Assembly: GCA_016926835.1 (NCBI GenBank)
Contig: JAFGNX010000164.1
Span: forward strand, 1 to 36,987
Direction of reading: 5' to 3'
Length of the DNA: 36,987 bases
Source of the DNA: Candidatus Aminicenantota bacterium
GTDB lineage: Bacteria; Acidobacteriota; Aminicenantia; UBA2199
Part shown: one piece after another, positions 8,771-16,687 of the stretch
How positions within the stretch are numbered: position 1 is the stretch's first letter
Layout of the letters: every line of letters starts with the position of its first letter
Position numbers and translations under genes: made by a program
The notes under the pieces: model-generated
Told to the model about the DNA's origin: nothing
Seen by the model: the letters and a program-made list of their open reading frames with translations, nothing else
The model's database searches: none

Positions 8771-9708
8771 CTGGGTGTCAAGGTTTGAATCATGTCCGCG
8801 GTCATGGTTTCCAGGTCGAACTCCGGAGCCCACCCCCATTCCCGCCGGGCCGCGCTGTCATCCATGCGATCCGGCCATGAATCGGCGATCGCCTGGCGCA
8901 TGGGATCGACTTCGTACTGAATCTCAAAGCCGGGAATGTGTCGGCGGATCTCCTGTGCCAAATCGGCTGGAGTAATACTCATCGCCGTAACGTTAAACGC
9001 GTTGCGATGGATCAGTTTATCACTCGGAGCCTCCATGATCTTGACCGCGGCATTCAGGGCATCGGGCATGTACATCATATCCAACGCCGTATCGGGTTTC
9101 AGGAAGCATGTATATCGGCCTTTGCGGATGGCCTCGTAAAAGATCTCCACCGCGTAGTCCGTGGTACCGCCGCCGGGGAGCGTTTCGTTGGAGACGATCC
9201 CCGGATAACGCACACCGCGGACATCCACTCCGAAGCGTTCGTGGTAGTAATCACACAAAAGCTCACCGGCCACCTTGGTCACACCGTAAATACTCGTGGG
9301 ACGTTGAAGCGTATCCTGCGGGGTGTCCAGTTTGGGGGTTTCCGGACCGAAGGCGGCGATCGAGCTGGGCACAAAAACCGCGCAACCGTGACTCCTTGCC
9401 AATTCCAACACATTGAACAAGCCGTCCATGTTGACTTTCCAGGCCAATTGCGGTTTGCGCTCGCCCACAGCTGATAGAATCGCAGCCAAGTGAAACACCG
9501 TATCGATCCGGTACTTTTGAATCACCTGCTCCATGTCTTTGACACAAGTGACATCCAGACGCTCAAACGGGCCTTCGCGCATGAACTCGTCAGGAGGCGC
9601 CTTCAGGTCACCGCCCACGACGTTTTCACTTCCGCAACGTTTGATCAAAAGTCGCTTTAACTCGGTTCCAATCTGGCCGGAAGAGCCGGTCACCAGGATT
9701 CGCTTCAT
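8752..9708 (-). CDS. SDR-type L-threonine 3-dehydrogenase-like NAD-dependent epimerase/dehydratase
   Basis: An extended short-chain dehydrogenase of 318 residues. It has the NAD-binding TGSSGQIGTEL at the N-terminus, HLAAILSA after strand 4, a catalytic Ser-Ser pair in VFVPSSIAAFG, and YGVTK providing Tyr and Lys. The segment RYPGIVSNETLPGGGTTDYA with the following DMMYMPDAL is characteristic of the short-chain threonine dehydrogenases, which oxidise L-threonine to 2-amino-3-ketobutyrate, rather than of GalE. No 2-amino-3-ketobutyrate ligase gene is nearby. The ATG has GAGGTG about seven bases upstream. The final codons (..LKLKS-stop) lie inside a dispersed repeat, so the C-terminus may have been remodelled. 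Confidence 0.82.
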   Translation of the reverse strand: MKRILVTGSSGQIGTELKRLLIKRCGSENVVGGDLKAPPDEFMREGPFERLDVTCVKDMEQVIQKYRIDTVFHLAAILSAVGERKPQLAWKVNMDGLFNVLELARSHGCAVFVPSSIAAFGPETPKLDTPQDTLQRPTSIYGVTKVAGELLCDYYHERFGVDVRGVRYPGIVSNETLPGGGTTDYAVEIFYEAIRKGRYTCFLKPDTALDMMYMPDALNAAVKIMEAPSDKLIHRNAFNVTAMSITPADLAQEIRRHIPGFEIQYEVDPMRQAIADSWPDRMDDSAARREWGWAPEFDLETMTADMIQTLTPRLKLKS

Positions 9709-9791
9709 GCATACACCTCAACCCAGTCTGGAATGCCCCAGTGTAGCGGATCATCTGGAACCTTGTCAAGCACAATCAGGGGGATTTGAGA

Positions 9792-9820
9792 TTGATTTGC
9801 CCTTATTGGGGGAGTAGTAT
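9792..9820 (+). promoter_or_regulatory. Candidate promoter of the 57-aa membrane protein gene
   Basis: TTGATT (9792-9797), a 17-bp spacer and TAGTAT (9815-9820), in the gap divergent from the SDR gene. It predicts a ~58-nt leader that includes the AGGAG ribosome site of the small ORF. Confidence 0.5.
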
Positions 9821-9884
9821 ACGCCTTCGGGCACCTGACTGCCGCAAAATTTTTCCGGATCACCTACAGGCGCAGGAGTCCAGA

Positions 9885-10058
9885 ATGAACAGCCTGGATA
9901 CGTCGGCGCTCCCGGCCCGGAAACACCTGTTTTCAACCAACCCTCAACCCGTTCTGGGTATGCTGTCCATTGTTCTGACATTGCTGGCGGTATTGATGGC
10001 CATCAAAGGATGGAAACTGCTCTTCGCTCGCCACAGGTTGCATCCCTCCGGAAAATAG
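9885..10058 (+). CDS. Small single-pass membrane protein, 57 aa
   Basis: The track gives a longer ORF from 9786, but the ATG at 9885 has an AGGAG six bases upstream and follows a good promoter, so I place the start there. The product is 57 residues: a polar N-terminus, one hydrophobic helix (~VLGMLSIVLTLLAVLMAI, residues 25-42) and a basic tail (WKLLFARHRLHPSGK), consistent with an inner-membrane protein with a cytoplasmic basic end. No family is recognised. It precedes cysC by 100 bp, but cysC has its own predicted promoter at the end of this ORF. Confidence 0.5.
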   Translation: MNSLDTSALPARKHLFSTNPQPVLGMLSIVLTLLAVLMAIKGWKLLFARHRLHPSGK

Positions 10059-10066
10059 GGTATATT
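10038..10066 (+). promoter_or_regulatory. Candidate cysC promoter
   Basis: TTGCAT (10038-10043), a 17-bp spacer and TATATT (10061-10066), overlapping the end of the small membrane ORF. The predicted leader is ~86 nt, unusually long for this window, and ends in the GAGGAGG ribosome site of cysC. No known riboswitch was recognised in it. Confidence 0.55.
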
Positions 10067-10158
10067 CACGGTCTGCGCTCACGGGACGGACCTGGCAGAT
10101 CGGTGACTTCGCACCCGGCCCAATCGCAACAACAACGATACCGAACCGAGGAGGCCCC

Positions 10159-10764
10159 ATGACGGAACAGAAAGCCACGAACGTGGTCTGGCATGAACAT
10201 ACGGTGAAACGAGAAGAACGGGAACAACTGTTGAAACAGAAGGGAGTGGTCCTGTGGTTCACCGGCCTGCCCTCGAGCGGAAAATCCACCGTGGCCAATG
10301 CCTTGGCCCGGCGATTGCACCAGGAGGGAAGGCTCTGTTACGTCCTGGACGGAGACAACGTGCGGCACGGGTTAAACAAGGACCTGGGATTTTCACCTCA
10401 GGACCGTGAGGAAAATATCCGCCGCATTTCCGAGGTAGCCGCGCTTTTTGCCGATTCCGGCGCTATCACCACCACGGCTTTTGTATCTCCCTACCGTAAA
10501 GACCGGGATTTCTGCCGCCAGTTGCTGGGTCCGGGGCGGTTTTTTGAGGTGTATGTCAAGACTTCAGTGGAAACCTGTGAGGAACGTGATCCCAAAGGAT
10601 TGTACAAGAAAGCCAGAAATGGCGTAATTCCGGAATTCACCGGCATCTCCGCTCCCTACGAAGCTCCTTTGCATCCGGAAATCATCCTGGAGACCGAGTC
10701 CCTGGACGTCGATGCGGAAGTCAACCTCATCCTGGACCACCTGAGGGAGAAAGGAGTTATTTAA
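10159..10764 (+). CDS. cysC: Adenylylsulfate (APS) kinase
   Basis: This 201-residue kinase phosphorylates APS to PAPS with ATP. The P-loop GLPSSGKST lies at residues 36-44, followed by the family blocks LDGDNVRHGLNKDLGFS, DREENIRRI, FVSPYRKDRD, VYVKTSVETCEERDPKGLYKKA and EFTGISAPYE. The length is that of stand-alone CysC, with no fused sulfurylase. A GAGGAGG precedes the ATG. No sulfurylase (cysD/cysN/sat), PAPS reductase or sulfotransferase gene is in the window, so whether PAPS serves assimilation or sulfation cannot be told here. Confidence 0.95.
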   Translation: MTEQKATNVVWHEHTVKREEREQLLKQKGVVLWFTGLPSSGKSTVANALARRLHQEGRLCYVLDGDNVRHGLNKDLGFSPQDREENIRRISEVAALFADSGAITTTAFVSPYRKDRDFCRQLLGPGRFFEVYVKTSVETCEERDPKGLYKKARNGVIPEFTGISAPYEAPLHPEIILETESLDVDAEVNLILDHLREKGVI

Positions 10765-10770
10765 ATAAAG

Positions 10771-10925
10771 TTGGAGAATTGGGTTTAGGGGCGACCGGCC
10801 GGTCGCCCGTACTTGAAAAGAAGGTGGCAGTAGACAGGAAACAGTCCTCTTGCCACTTGCCGATCGCCACTAGCCTCTGGCCTCTTGCCCGTTTCACTTT
10901 TCCCTTTCGCTTCGCTTCCAGGTAA
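10771..10925. repeat. Intergenic repeat-word region with 20-bp palindrome, locus 2
   Basis: The cysC-to-methyltransferase gap contains GTTGGAGAATTGGG, then the perfect palindrome GGGCGACCGGCCGGTCGCCC (10789-10808). After it come CTCTTGCCACTTGCC and CTGGCCTCTTGCC words and a TTTCACTTTTCCCTTTCGC tract. These are the same word classes as at 8515-8770, 21609-21850 and 25043-25240. No T-run follows the palindrome, so it is not a classical terminator. The TAAAAT at 10923-10928, 12 nt before the next ATG, could be a -10 box. Confidence 0.6.
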
Positions 10926-10940
10926 AATCTAAAACAAACC

Positions 10941-12092
10941 ATGATTGCCAAAATCCGTGATGTGGGCCGGGGCGGCTTCGGTGTGGCATCAGGACCGGAC
11001 GGCCCGGTCATGATCCCACACGTCCTGGCCGGTGAAACAGTCCGTTTTCGCATCCAGCGACACAGCCACAACGTGTACTGGGGTGAAGCGATTGAGATAA
11101 TCCATCCCTCTGCCCACAGGGTCTCCCCTCCGTGTCCCCTTTACCTTGAATGCGGCGGATGCAACCTGCAACACGCCTCACCCGAACACCAGGTTGAGAT
11201 CAAGTCCGGTATCCTGAGACGGAACCTGCGGCGCATCGCCCACATCATTGACCCGCCGCCGATTGCCATTTCAGCATCACCGCCCTTTCACTACCGTACC
11301 CGCATGGTGTTGAAAATACAAAACGGGCGCGCGGGATTCTTTCAGCGAAACAGCCATCGGGTCATCCCGGTTAATTCCTGTCCGCTCATGCCCTCAGTCA
11401 TGCAAGAGCGATTGCGTGAACTCTGCCAGTATTCGCAAATCCGGAATATCGAGGACGGACAGCTGGTGCTCTTGAGCAACGGCGAGGAAGTGGCCGCCTC
11501 TGTAGCGGACGGCAGGGAATGGCAAGATCTGGATGAACCTGGGCGAATTGTGTTTCACCTTCCTGATGGGAGCTTTTGTGTGAATCCCCACAATTTTGTG
11601 CAGGCCAACCGTTTCACCATGGCCTCCATGCAGGCCTACGCGCATCCCAGGTCCGCACGTATCCATCAAGGTGTGGACCTGTATGCCGGAGCTGGATTCC
11701 TGACCCTTTCACTGGCGCGCGCCTGCAACCGCAAAGTTTGGGCTGTTGAGTCCGATCCCGGCAACCTGGAAATGTTGCGGCACAATCTGGCGGCCAATGG
11801 GCTCGATCACGTCCTGCCGCTGCAGCGAAAAATTTCCGGACGACATTGGCCGCAAGCGGACTTCATTCTGGCGGACCCCCCCCGCAAAGGCATGCCAGCG
11901 CGAGTGCTCTCTGCGCTTGCAAGCGCCCCACCCGTGGAAATGGTCTTATTCTCATGCGACTCGGCCACTTTCAGCCGAGACCTGGCATTTCTGCTGAAGC
12001 GGGATTTTTCCCTGGTGGAATGCGCGTTAATCGACAATTTTCCCCAATCAGATCACATTGAGGTCATCGCCCGCCTGCAAGGACCGGTATAA
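10941..12092 (+). CDS. 23S rRNA (uracil-5-)-methyltransferase, RlmD/RumA family
   Basis: This SAM-dependent RNA methyltransferase has 383 residues, somewhat shorter than the usual 430-450. An N-terminal TRAM-like beta domain (~1-55) is followed by the iron-sulfur cysteines CPLYLECGGCNLQH, with a fourth candidate Cys in VNSCPLM. The Rossmann domain has VDLYAGAGFLTLSLA as SAM motif I and ADPPRKG. The catalytic Cys lies in LFSCDSATFSRDL, which replaces the usual SCNPATLARDL. RlmD, RlmC, RlmCD and TrmA cannot be separated by eye; retention of the Fe-S cysteines favours the RlmD/RlmCD branch. No ribosome site is evident and a -10-like TAAAAT lies 12 nt before the ATG. Confidence 0.85.
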   Translation: MIAKIRDVGRGGFGVASGPDGPVMIPHVLAGETVRFRIQRHSHNVYWGEAIEIIHPSAHRVSPPCPLYLECGGCNLQHASPEHQVEIKSGILRRNLRRIAHIIDPPPIAISASPPFHYRTRMVLKIQNGRAGFFQRNSHRVIPVNSCPLMPSVMQERLRELCQYSQIRNIEDGQLVLLSNGEEVAASVADGREWQDLDEPGRIVFHLPDGSFCVNPHNFVQANRFTMASMQAYAHPRSARIHQGVDLYAGAGFLTLSLARACNRKVWAVESDPGNLEMLRHNLAANGLDHVLPLQRKISGRHWPQADFILADPPRKGMPARVLSALASAPPVEMVLFSCDSATFSRDLAFLLKRDFSLVECALIDNFPQSDHIEVIARLQGPV

Positions 12093-12105
12093 TCGGATTG
12101 AAAGG

Positions 12106-12993
12106 TCAGGAACGGCGAAAATCCGGCCAGAAAACGAATCGCTTGCCGGAAAAAATCAGGTCGCGGCCGGAATAATCCCGATATACGCCTTCCTGATCAA
12201 AACCCTGGAATTCCCCGTCACTTCCGGCTGAAGCAATCCAGAAGCGTGCGCCGTCGGCCCGATAGTAAAAATCATTCCCCCAGGCGTCCTTGAGTATCAG
12301 GTCCCGAAAATAGGCGGCAAAACGCGGGTAGAGGTGGAGATCGTTGATGGACTCAACTTCAGGGGCGACACCGTACTCCGCGACATATTGGTCAACCGCT
12401 TCTCCCAGCTGCATGATGGTACGCATGGTGATTTTCAACTTGGATGTCAGGCTGGCCCGGCCCATATGGCGGGAAAGGTTCGCCATCGCCCCGTCGCCCC
12501 GGATTCTCCCCTCCAGCAAATCGTTATAGGCCTGGCGAATCCGTTCTTCCTCAACCGGTAGATTGGAGACGTCGATCTGCTGATAGGCTTCCACCAGGCC
12601 GGTCTGCATTTCCGCGATGCGCGAATGGTTCCCAAAGCGTTGCAGATCCATCTGGACAAGGAAATCCATGAGCCTCAGAAGGCTGATCATTCGGGCCAGG
12701 GCGTTTTTCTGTGGATCCGTCAATGTGTTTCCGGACCGTCGAGCCGTATCAAGGTGGAGGTTGATATCCGGGGTCAGGCGATGAATACCGTCTAAATACT
12801 CTTGCATGCGGGCCGTCACATCCTCGAGCTTGCCGGCCATCTGGATGCCATCGATGTATTTCTGAATCAGGATGCTCTGATCTTCCAGCAAATTCTCCAC
12901 CCGGGCCACGTCCAGGGTGGAATTGCGACAACCGGCAACCAATAAGAACACCGCGGCAGTCCACCCGATCGCACCGCCACGAATCCATTTCAT
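12106..12993 (-). CDS. Lipoprotein with pseudopilin (GspG)-like C-terminal segment
   Basis: I take the ATG at 12993, which has GGGAGG just upstream and begins a clean lipoprotein signal (FLLVAGC lipobox), instead of the track start at 13071. The mature protein has ~275 residues. A helical region (~20-190) carries no family signature I recognise. The final ~85 residues (LKDAWGNDFYYRADG; FWIASAGSDGEF) closely resemble the C-terminal domain of type II secretion major pseudopilins, where a DPWGxxYxY/SxGxDG block binds calcium. The N-terminal pilin helix and prepilin peptidase site are absent, so it is not a pilin. It probably sits in a membrane by its lipid anchor; function unknown. It is convergent with the methyltransferase gene, 13 bp away. 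Confidence 0.7.
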   Translation of the reverse strand: MKWIRGGAIGWTAAVFLLVAGCRNSTLDVARVENLLEDQSILIQKYIDGIQMAGKLEDVTARMQEYLDGIHRLTPDINLHLDTARRSGNTLTDPQKNALARMISLLRLMDFLVQMDLQRFGNHSRIAEMQTGLVEAYQQIDVSNLPVEEERIRQAYNDLLEGRIRGDGAMANLSRHMGRASLTSKLKITMRTIMQLGEAVDQYVAEYGVAPEVESINDLHLYPRFAAYFRDLILKDAWGNDFYYRADGARFWIASAGSDGEFQGFDQEGVYRDYSGRDLIFSGKRFVFWPDFRRS

Positions 12994-13042
12994 ACAACCT
13001 CCCACGACGGGTTTGGAAATTTTTCGCCGCCTCAAAGCCCAC

Positions 13043-13071
13043 GTTATAGCAATTCCTTTTGAAAAAATCAA
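13043..13071 (-). promoter_or_regulatory. Candidate promoter of the lipoprotein gene
   Basis: On the minus strand TTGATT (13066-13071), a 17-bp spacer and TATAAC (13043-13048). The predicted leader is ~43 nt and ends with GGGAGG before the ATG at 12993. The position also supports the shorter start, because the longer track start lies upstream of the predicted transcription start. Confidence 0.55.
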
Positions 13072-13145
13072 TGCCGGTGGGAAAACGGGCTTTTCTCAAA
13101 CGATTCCGGCTACGTGAAAGCGGTTTCAAATTCCGGTTGAATGAT

Positions 13146-13328
13146 TCACCCGGCGCGTTGGGTCTCCATGGAGATCTGGCTGTGACTCCATTCTAAAAAG
13201 TACCGGAACTCAAGTTCCAGGAACTCATCCAGGTCCAGGGGTAAGTGGCGACCCTCCAGATGCTTTTCCAGTCCGGTGTAGTATTCCGCGGGTAAACCGT
13301 CTTCGAGATTGGCTGCATAATCGCTCAT
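13146..13328 (-). CDS. Small acidic protein, 60 aa, unknown
   Basis: A 60-residue ORF with ATG start and a GAGG-containing sequence ~9 bases upstream. It is rich in Leu, Glu and aromatic residues (EYYTGLEKHLEGRHLPLDLDEFLELEFRY), has no signal peptide or membrane segment, and would fold mainly as helices. No family is recognised. It is divergent from the sigma-factor operon and lies within 150 bp of that operon's promoter. A TACACT hexamer upstream might be its -10, but no good -35 is seen. Confidence 0.45.
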   Translation of the reverse strand: MSDYAANLEDGLPAEYYTGLEKHLEGRHLPLDLDEFLELEFRYFLEWSHSQISMETQRAG

Positions 13329-13424
13329 GTTTTGCCTCGCACTTCAAGTGTACGGCGACCAAATGAAATTTCCATGAACATCCGGTTAAACCAGTGTGAA
13401 TTCCGACACCTTTTTTGCTTGTTA

Positions 13425-13454
13425 TTGCAATCCCCAGGCAGCCTGGACTAAAAT
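13425..13454 (+). promoter_or_regulatory. Predicted promoter of the TPR-sigma-VWFA operon with internal palindrome
   Basis: TTGCAA (13425-13430), an 18-bp spacer and TAAAAT (13449-13454). The spacer holds a perfect inverted repeat CCAGGC-A-GCCTGG (13434-13446), ideally placed for a repressor or other regulator. The transcript would begin near 13461, ten bases before the chosen ATG. Confidence 0.5.
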
Positions 13455-13470
13455 GCCAGGGGCCGAACCA

Positions 13471-15960
13471 ATGAGCAACCACCTATTTCTCCAGCGGATT
13501 GTTATGTTGCGCAGATACGCAGGGTTGCGCCGCTCGGCTTTTCTACGGATCATCTCCACGCTTTTGTTTGTCTCGGGACTGGCAGCGGCGATTCCCATGG
13601 CTCTTGCCCCGCTCGGCGCCTGGCGTTTTGTCCTGCAGTTTCTTCTCGTCTGCGCCTGCTGGCTGTTTGCCATAATGGTGGATGTGGAATCTCCTGTGAT
13701 CCGTCATTCCGGCTTTCTCTCCACCCAACCCCCAGATCCGTGGATGGGGGCTCCCGCCTTGATACTGATTTTCGCCCTGTTGATTCCAACCGGCTTCCAG
13801 TTCTATCGTGCACTGCCACACAGTGCCAGCGCCGATTTTCGCATCGTGGTGGCGGGATTTTCAGGACCCAGCCCCGCACTCTTCCCGGTAACCACCACAC
13901 TGGTTGATCACATCAGGCGGGAAACTCTCGGCCAGCCGAATATTCGCCTCATCCAACTCGACAAACCAATTGCGGAAAACCTGGACAGCGATTCAGCCCG
14001 GCTCCTGATGAAACGGCACCGGGCGGATTTGGTGATCTGGGGATGGTATGGGGACACAGCGGATGCAGTCGTCGTGGGCATGCACGTACGCATTGCCGGA
14101 AACACGGTTCGTGTGGCCGGAACAAAGCAGCTGTTACACAAACAATTGCGCCCGGCCGCATGCCCTCTTCCGGGACGTTTCACCCTGCAATCCAACTGGG
14201 AACAACAATGTCGTGACCTGGCACTCTTTACGAGCGGACTCTGTCATTTTTTGCAGCAACGCCCACGCCGAGCCGTTCTGGAATGGAACACGGCATTGAG
14301 GCATTCGCCGTCTTCTCGCAACGGCTTAATCACGCTTTTCCGCGGCAATGCGTTGTTGTCATTGGCACAACTTCCTCAAGCAATAGCCGACACCAATGAG
14401 GCGGTTTCCCGGGCCCCGCAACTGGCGGAAGCCTGGAACCAACAAAGCCTTGTAGCCGCTTTGCAAAAAGATCATGTCGCAGCCCTTCGATATCTGGATC
14501 AGGCCCGGGAACTCGATCGTGCCTGGCCGGAACCGTTATGCAACCGTGGAATCATTCTTGCGGGTAACGGAAAAATCGATGCCGCCGTTCAATCCTTCGC
14601 AGCGGCACTGAATCGGGATCCGGACCATGTTGATTCACTGTTCAATCAAGGCGCGTGCGCAATGATGCAGGAAAAGTGGGGCCCGGCGATACGCTTCTTC
14701 ACCCGTACCATCCGAGACGAACCCGGAGCAGCTGATGCCTGGTATTTTAGGGGTGTCTGCCATTTTCATGACAACAACCTGACCCTGGCGCAAAGGGACT
14801 TGACCCGTGCCGTACGACTGAAACCCGCCTGGTCAAGTGCGTTGCACGATCTCGGAGTGGTTCATGCCCGAAGGGGTAACCTCTTTATGGCCATCCGCGC
14901 TTTTAGCCGCGCGCTGGCCCGTCAGCCCCGGAGAAGCGATTCCCGCCATCAACTGGCGGCGGCCTTCTATCTTGACCGGGATTTTTCCCGGGCCGCGCAA
15001 GAGTACAACCGAATTCTCAAGACCGATCCAAATGATTCAGCCGCATTGGCAGATCGCGGGCGGGCTCTTTTTCGCATCGGGGACCTTGCGCGGGCTCTGC
15101 GCGACTTTACCCTTTTGATCAAACGCCTGCCGCTTAAAACGGACCCCTATATCATGCGAGGAAAGGTTTTTCTGGAAGCCAGTGAACCTGAATCCGCTGA
15201 AAAAGATTTTGCCCGCGCCCTGGCGTTAAACCCGGAAAAAGTCCAGGCCTGGGCGGGACGGGCCCTGGCTTATGCCATGCAGGAACGTTTTCCGGAAGCG
15301 GTGTCCGACTTGAAACACGCCCTGGCCCGCGATCCGGACAACCCTCATTACTGGATGATCAGTGGGTTGATTCATCGCTGGATGGATCAATATGAAGTCG
15401 CGGTAATTCACATCCGCAAAGCAGCTGAACTGTCACCGCAATTGCCCGAACCGGTTTTTCAATTGGGATTGACCCACTTCCTGGCTGGGAATAACCGGTT
15501 GGCCCTGGCTCAATTCAACCGCGTGTTGGAGATTCAGCCGGACCATCATGAAGCCGGTCATTTCCGCGGTATCGTGCTGCTGGTGTCCGGCCATACGGCG
15601 GCCGCGAAAAAGGAGTTTCTGCAAGCCGTTAACCTGGTTCCGGAAGAAGCCGCCTATCACCTCTCCCTGGCCAACACTCATCTGATTGCCGGCGAAATGG
15701 AATCGGCCATACGGGAGTACCAGGCTGGGGCTAAACTGGTTCCAGATGACCCGATCCCCGCCCTTTTCGCCGCCCAGGCTCTGGAAGAAGCAGGTAAACC
15801 CCGCGCGGCCCTGAAAATTTACATCCACACTTTGAAAAAAGCAGGCCCCCAAGCCCTGCCCTTTTTTCAGGCTTTGAAACGGCGCATAACGGAACTCGAA
15901 CGTGAGTTGCTTCGATTGCAGCCTGATGCGACACCGGATCAAGGAGAAGACGCTCCATGA
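13471..15960 (+). CDS. Membrane-anchored tetratricopeptide-repeat protein
   Basis: The track form starts at a GTG at 13396, upstream of the predicted promoter. The ATG at 13471 (MSNHLFLQ) gives 829 residues; 13504 is another option. Three hydrophobic segments lie near the N-terminus (RIISTLLFVSGLAAAIPMAL; FVLQFLLVCACWLFAIMV; APALILIFALLIPTGF). An alpha/beta domain with ADFRIVVAGF and ADLVIWGWYGDTAD follows; the VIWGWYG motif recurs, as I recall, in other bacterial TPR proteins. About 500 residues of tandem TPRs come next (e.g. AEAWNQQSLVAALQKDHVAAL). TPRs usually scaffold protein partners. It leads the operon with the ECF sigma/anti-sigma pair, so a role in sensing or assembling an envelope complex is plausible but inferred. 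Confidence 0.8.
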   Translation: MSNHLFLQRIVMLRRYAGLRRSAFLRIISTLLFVSGLAAAIPMALAPLGAWRFVLQFLLVCACWLFAIMVDVESPVIRHSGFLSTQPPDPWMGAPALILIFALLIPTGFQFYRALPHSASADFRIVVAGFSGPSPALFPVTTTLVDHIRRETLGQPNIRLIQLDKPIAENLDSDSARLLMKRHRADLVIWGWYGDTADAVVVGMHVRIAGNTVRVAGTKQLLHKQLRPAACPLPGRFTLQSNWEQQCRDLALFTSGLCHFLQQRPRRAVLEWNTALRHSPSSRNGLITLFRGNALLSLAQLPQAIADTNEAVSRAPQLAEAWNQQSLVAALQKDHVAALRYLDQARELDRAWPEPLCNRGIILAGNGKIDAAVQSFAAALNRDPDHVDSLFNQGACAMMQEKWGPAIRFFTRTIRDEPGAADAWYFRGVCHFHDNNLTLAQRDLTRAVRLKPAWSSALHDLGVVHARRGNLFMAIRAFSRALARQPRRSDSRHQLAAAFYLDRDFSRAAQEYNRILKTDPNDSAALADRGRALFRIGDLARALRDFTLLIKRLPLKTDPYIMRGKVFLEASEPESAEKDFARALALNPEKVQAWAGRALAYAMQERFPEAVSDLKHALARDPDNPHYWMISGLIHRWMDQYEVAVIHIRKAAELSPQLPEPVFQLGLTHFLAGNNRLALAQFNRVLEIQPDHHEAGHFRGIVLLVSGHTAAAKKEFLQAVNLVPEEAAYHLSLANTHLIAGEMESAIREYQAGAKLVPDDPIPALFAAQALEEAGKPRAALKIYIHTLKKAGPQALPFFQALKRRITELERELLRLQPDATPDQGEDAP

Positions 15961-16036
15961 GCCACCACGACTTGAGGATGCGCATCAAGCAATTACTTTC
16001 AATCCTACCGGAATGCCCATGCGGAGAGCATCGCGC

Positions 16037-16687
16037 ATGAATTCATCCGGAAAAAACAATCCCCCCGGAAAAAGTCAACCCGGTGACCCTTCTTCACGTC
16101 CAAACTATGATCACAACACAGAGGAGGTTGCCGCATTGGTCCGTCTTGCCAAAGCCGGAAATCAACAAGCCATGGGACAATTGTACCGTCTCCACCGACC
16201 AATGCTTCAGGCCTTGATCTGGCGTTTCACCGGCGGTGGTGGAGAAACTGAAGACTTAATCCAGGACTCATTTTTGCGGGCTTTCCGCAACATATCCTCT
16301 TTCCGCGCGGAACGGGCTTCATTCCGAACATGGTTGTACCGCATTGCCTCCAACGCGTGCCTGGATTCCATGCGCCGCCGCAAAACCCGTCGCACCCATA
16401 TGGAAGAGTTCTACTTGCTGGACGTCGAACAGGCATCCGCGCGTTTCACTTCACCGGAATCCCTGGCCGATACGGAGCAGAGGCGGAAACTTTTGCGGGT
16501 AGCTTTGACCCGACTTCCGGCTAAGCAGCGCATGGCCCTGGTACTCAAACACTTTGATGGCTTATCCATCCGTGAAATCGCCGAAGTCATGAAATGCACG
16601 GAAGGAACGGTCAAACGCCACCTTTACCGCGCCGTCCGCCGCCTGCGCCGGGAGATTGCTACTCCGGGAGAAGCCGATGAAGTGTAA
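16037..16687 (+). CDS. ECF-type RNA polymerase sigma factor
   Basis: The product is 216 residues from the ATG at 16037 (GGAG ten bases upstream); an ATG at 16013 is an alternative. Region 2 is clear: LIQDSFLRAFRNISSFR and ASFRTWLYRIASNACLDSMRRR, which bind the -10 and core polymerase. Region 4 has LPAKQRMALVLKHFDGLSIREIAEVMKCTEGTVKRHLYRAVRRLR, the -35-binding helix-turn-helix. No region 3 lies between them, as expected for ECF factors. The next gene is a zinc-finger anti-sigma factor whose start overlaps this stop by 11 bp, so the two are translationally coupled and probably form a regulator pair controlling this operon and others. Confidence 0.93.
   Translation: MNSSGKNNPPGKSQPGDPSSRPNYDHNTEEVAALVRLAKAGNQQAMGQLYRLHRPMLQALIWRFTGGGGETEDLIQDSFLRAFRNISSFRAERASFRTWLYRIASNACLDSMRRRKTRRTHMEEFYLLDVEQASARFTSPESLADTEQRRKLLRVALTRLPAKQRMALVLKHFDGLSIREIAEVMKCTEGTVKRHLYRAVRRLRREIATPGEADEV

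Noticed and set aside
10073-10158. Riboswitch in the cysC leader
   Set aside because: The leader is long enough, but I recognise none of the conserved cores of SAM, c-di-GMP or other known riboswitches.
10758-10769. TTATTTAAATAA palindrome at the cysC stop
   Set aside because: AT-only dyad without a stable stem or T-run; not a credible terminator.
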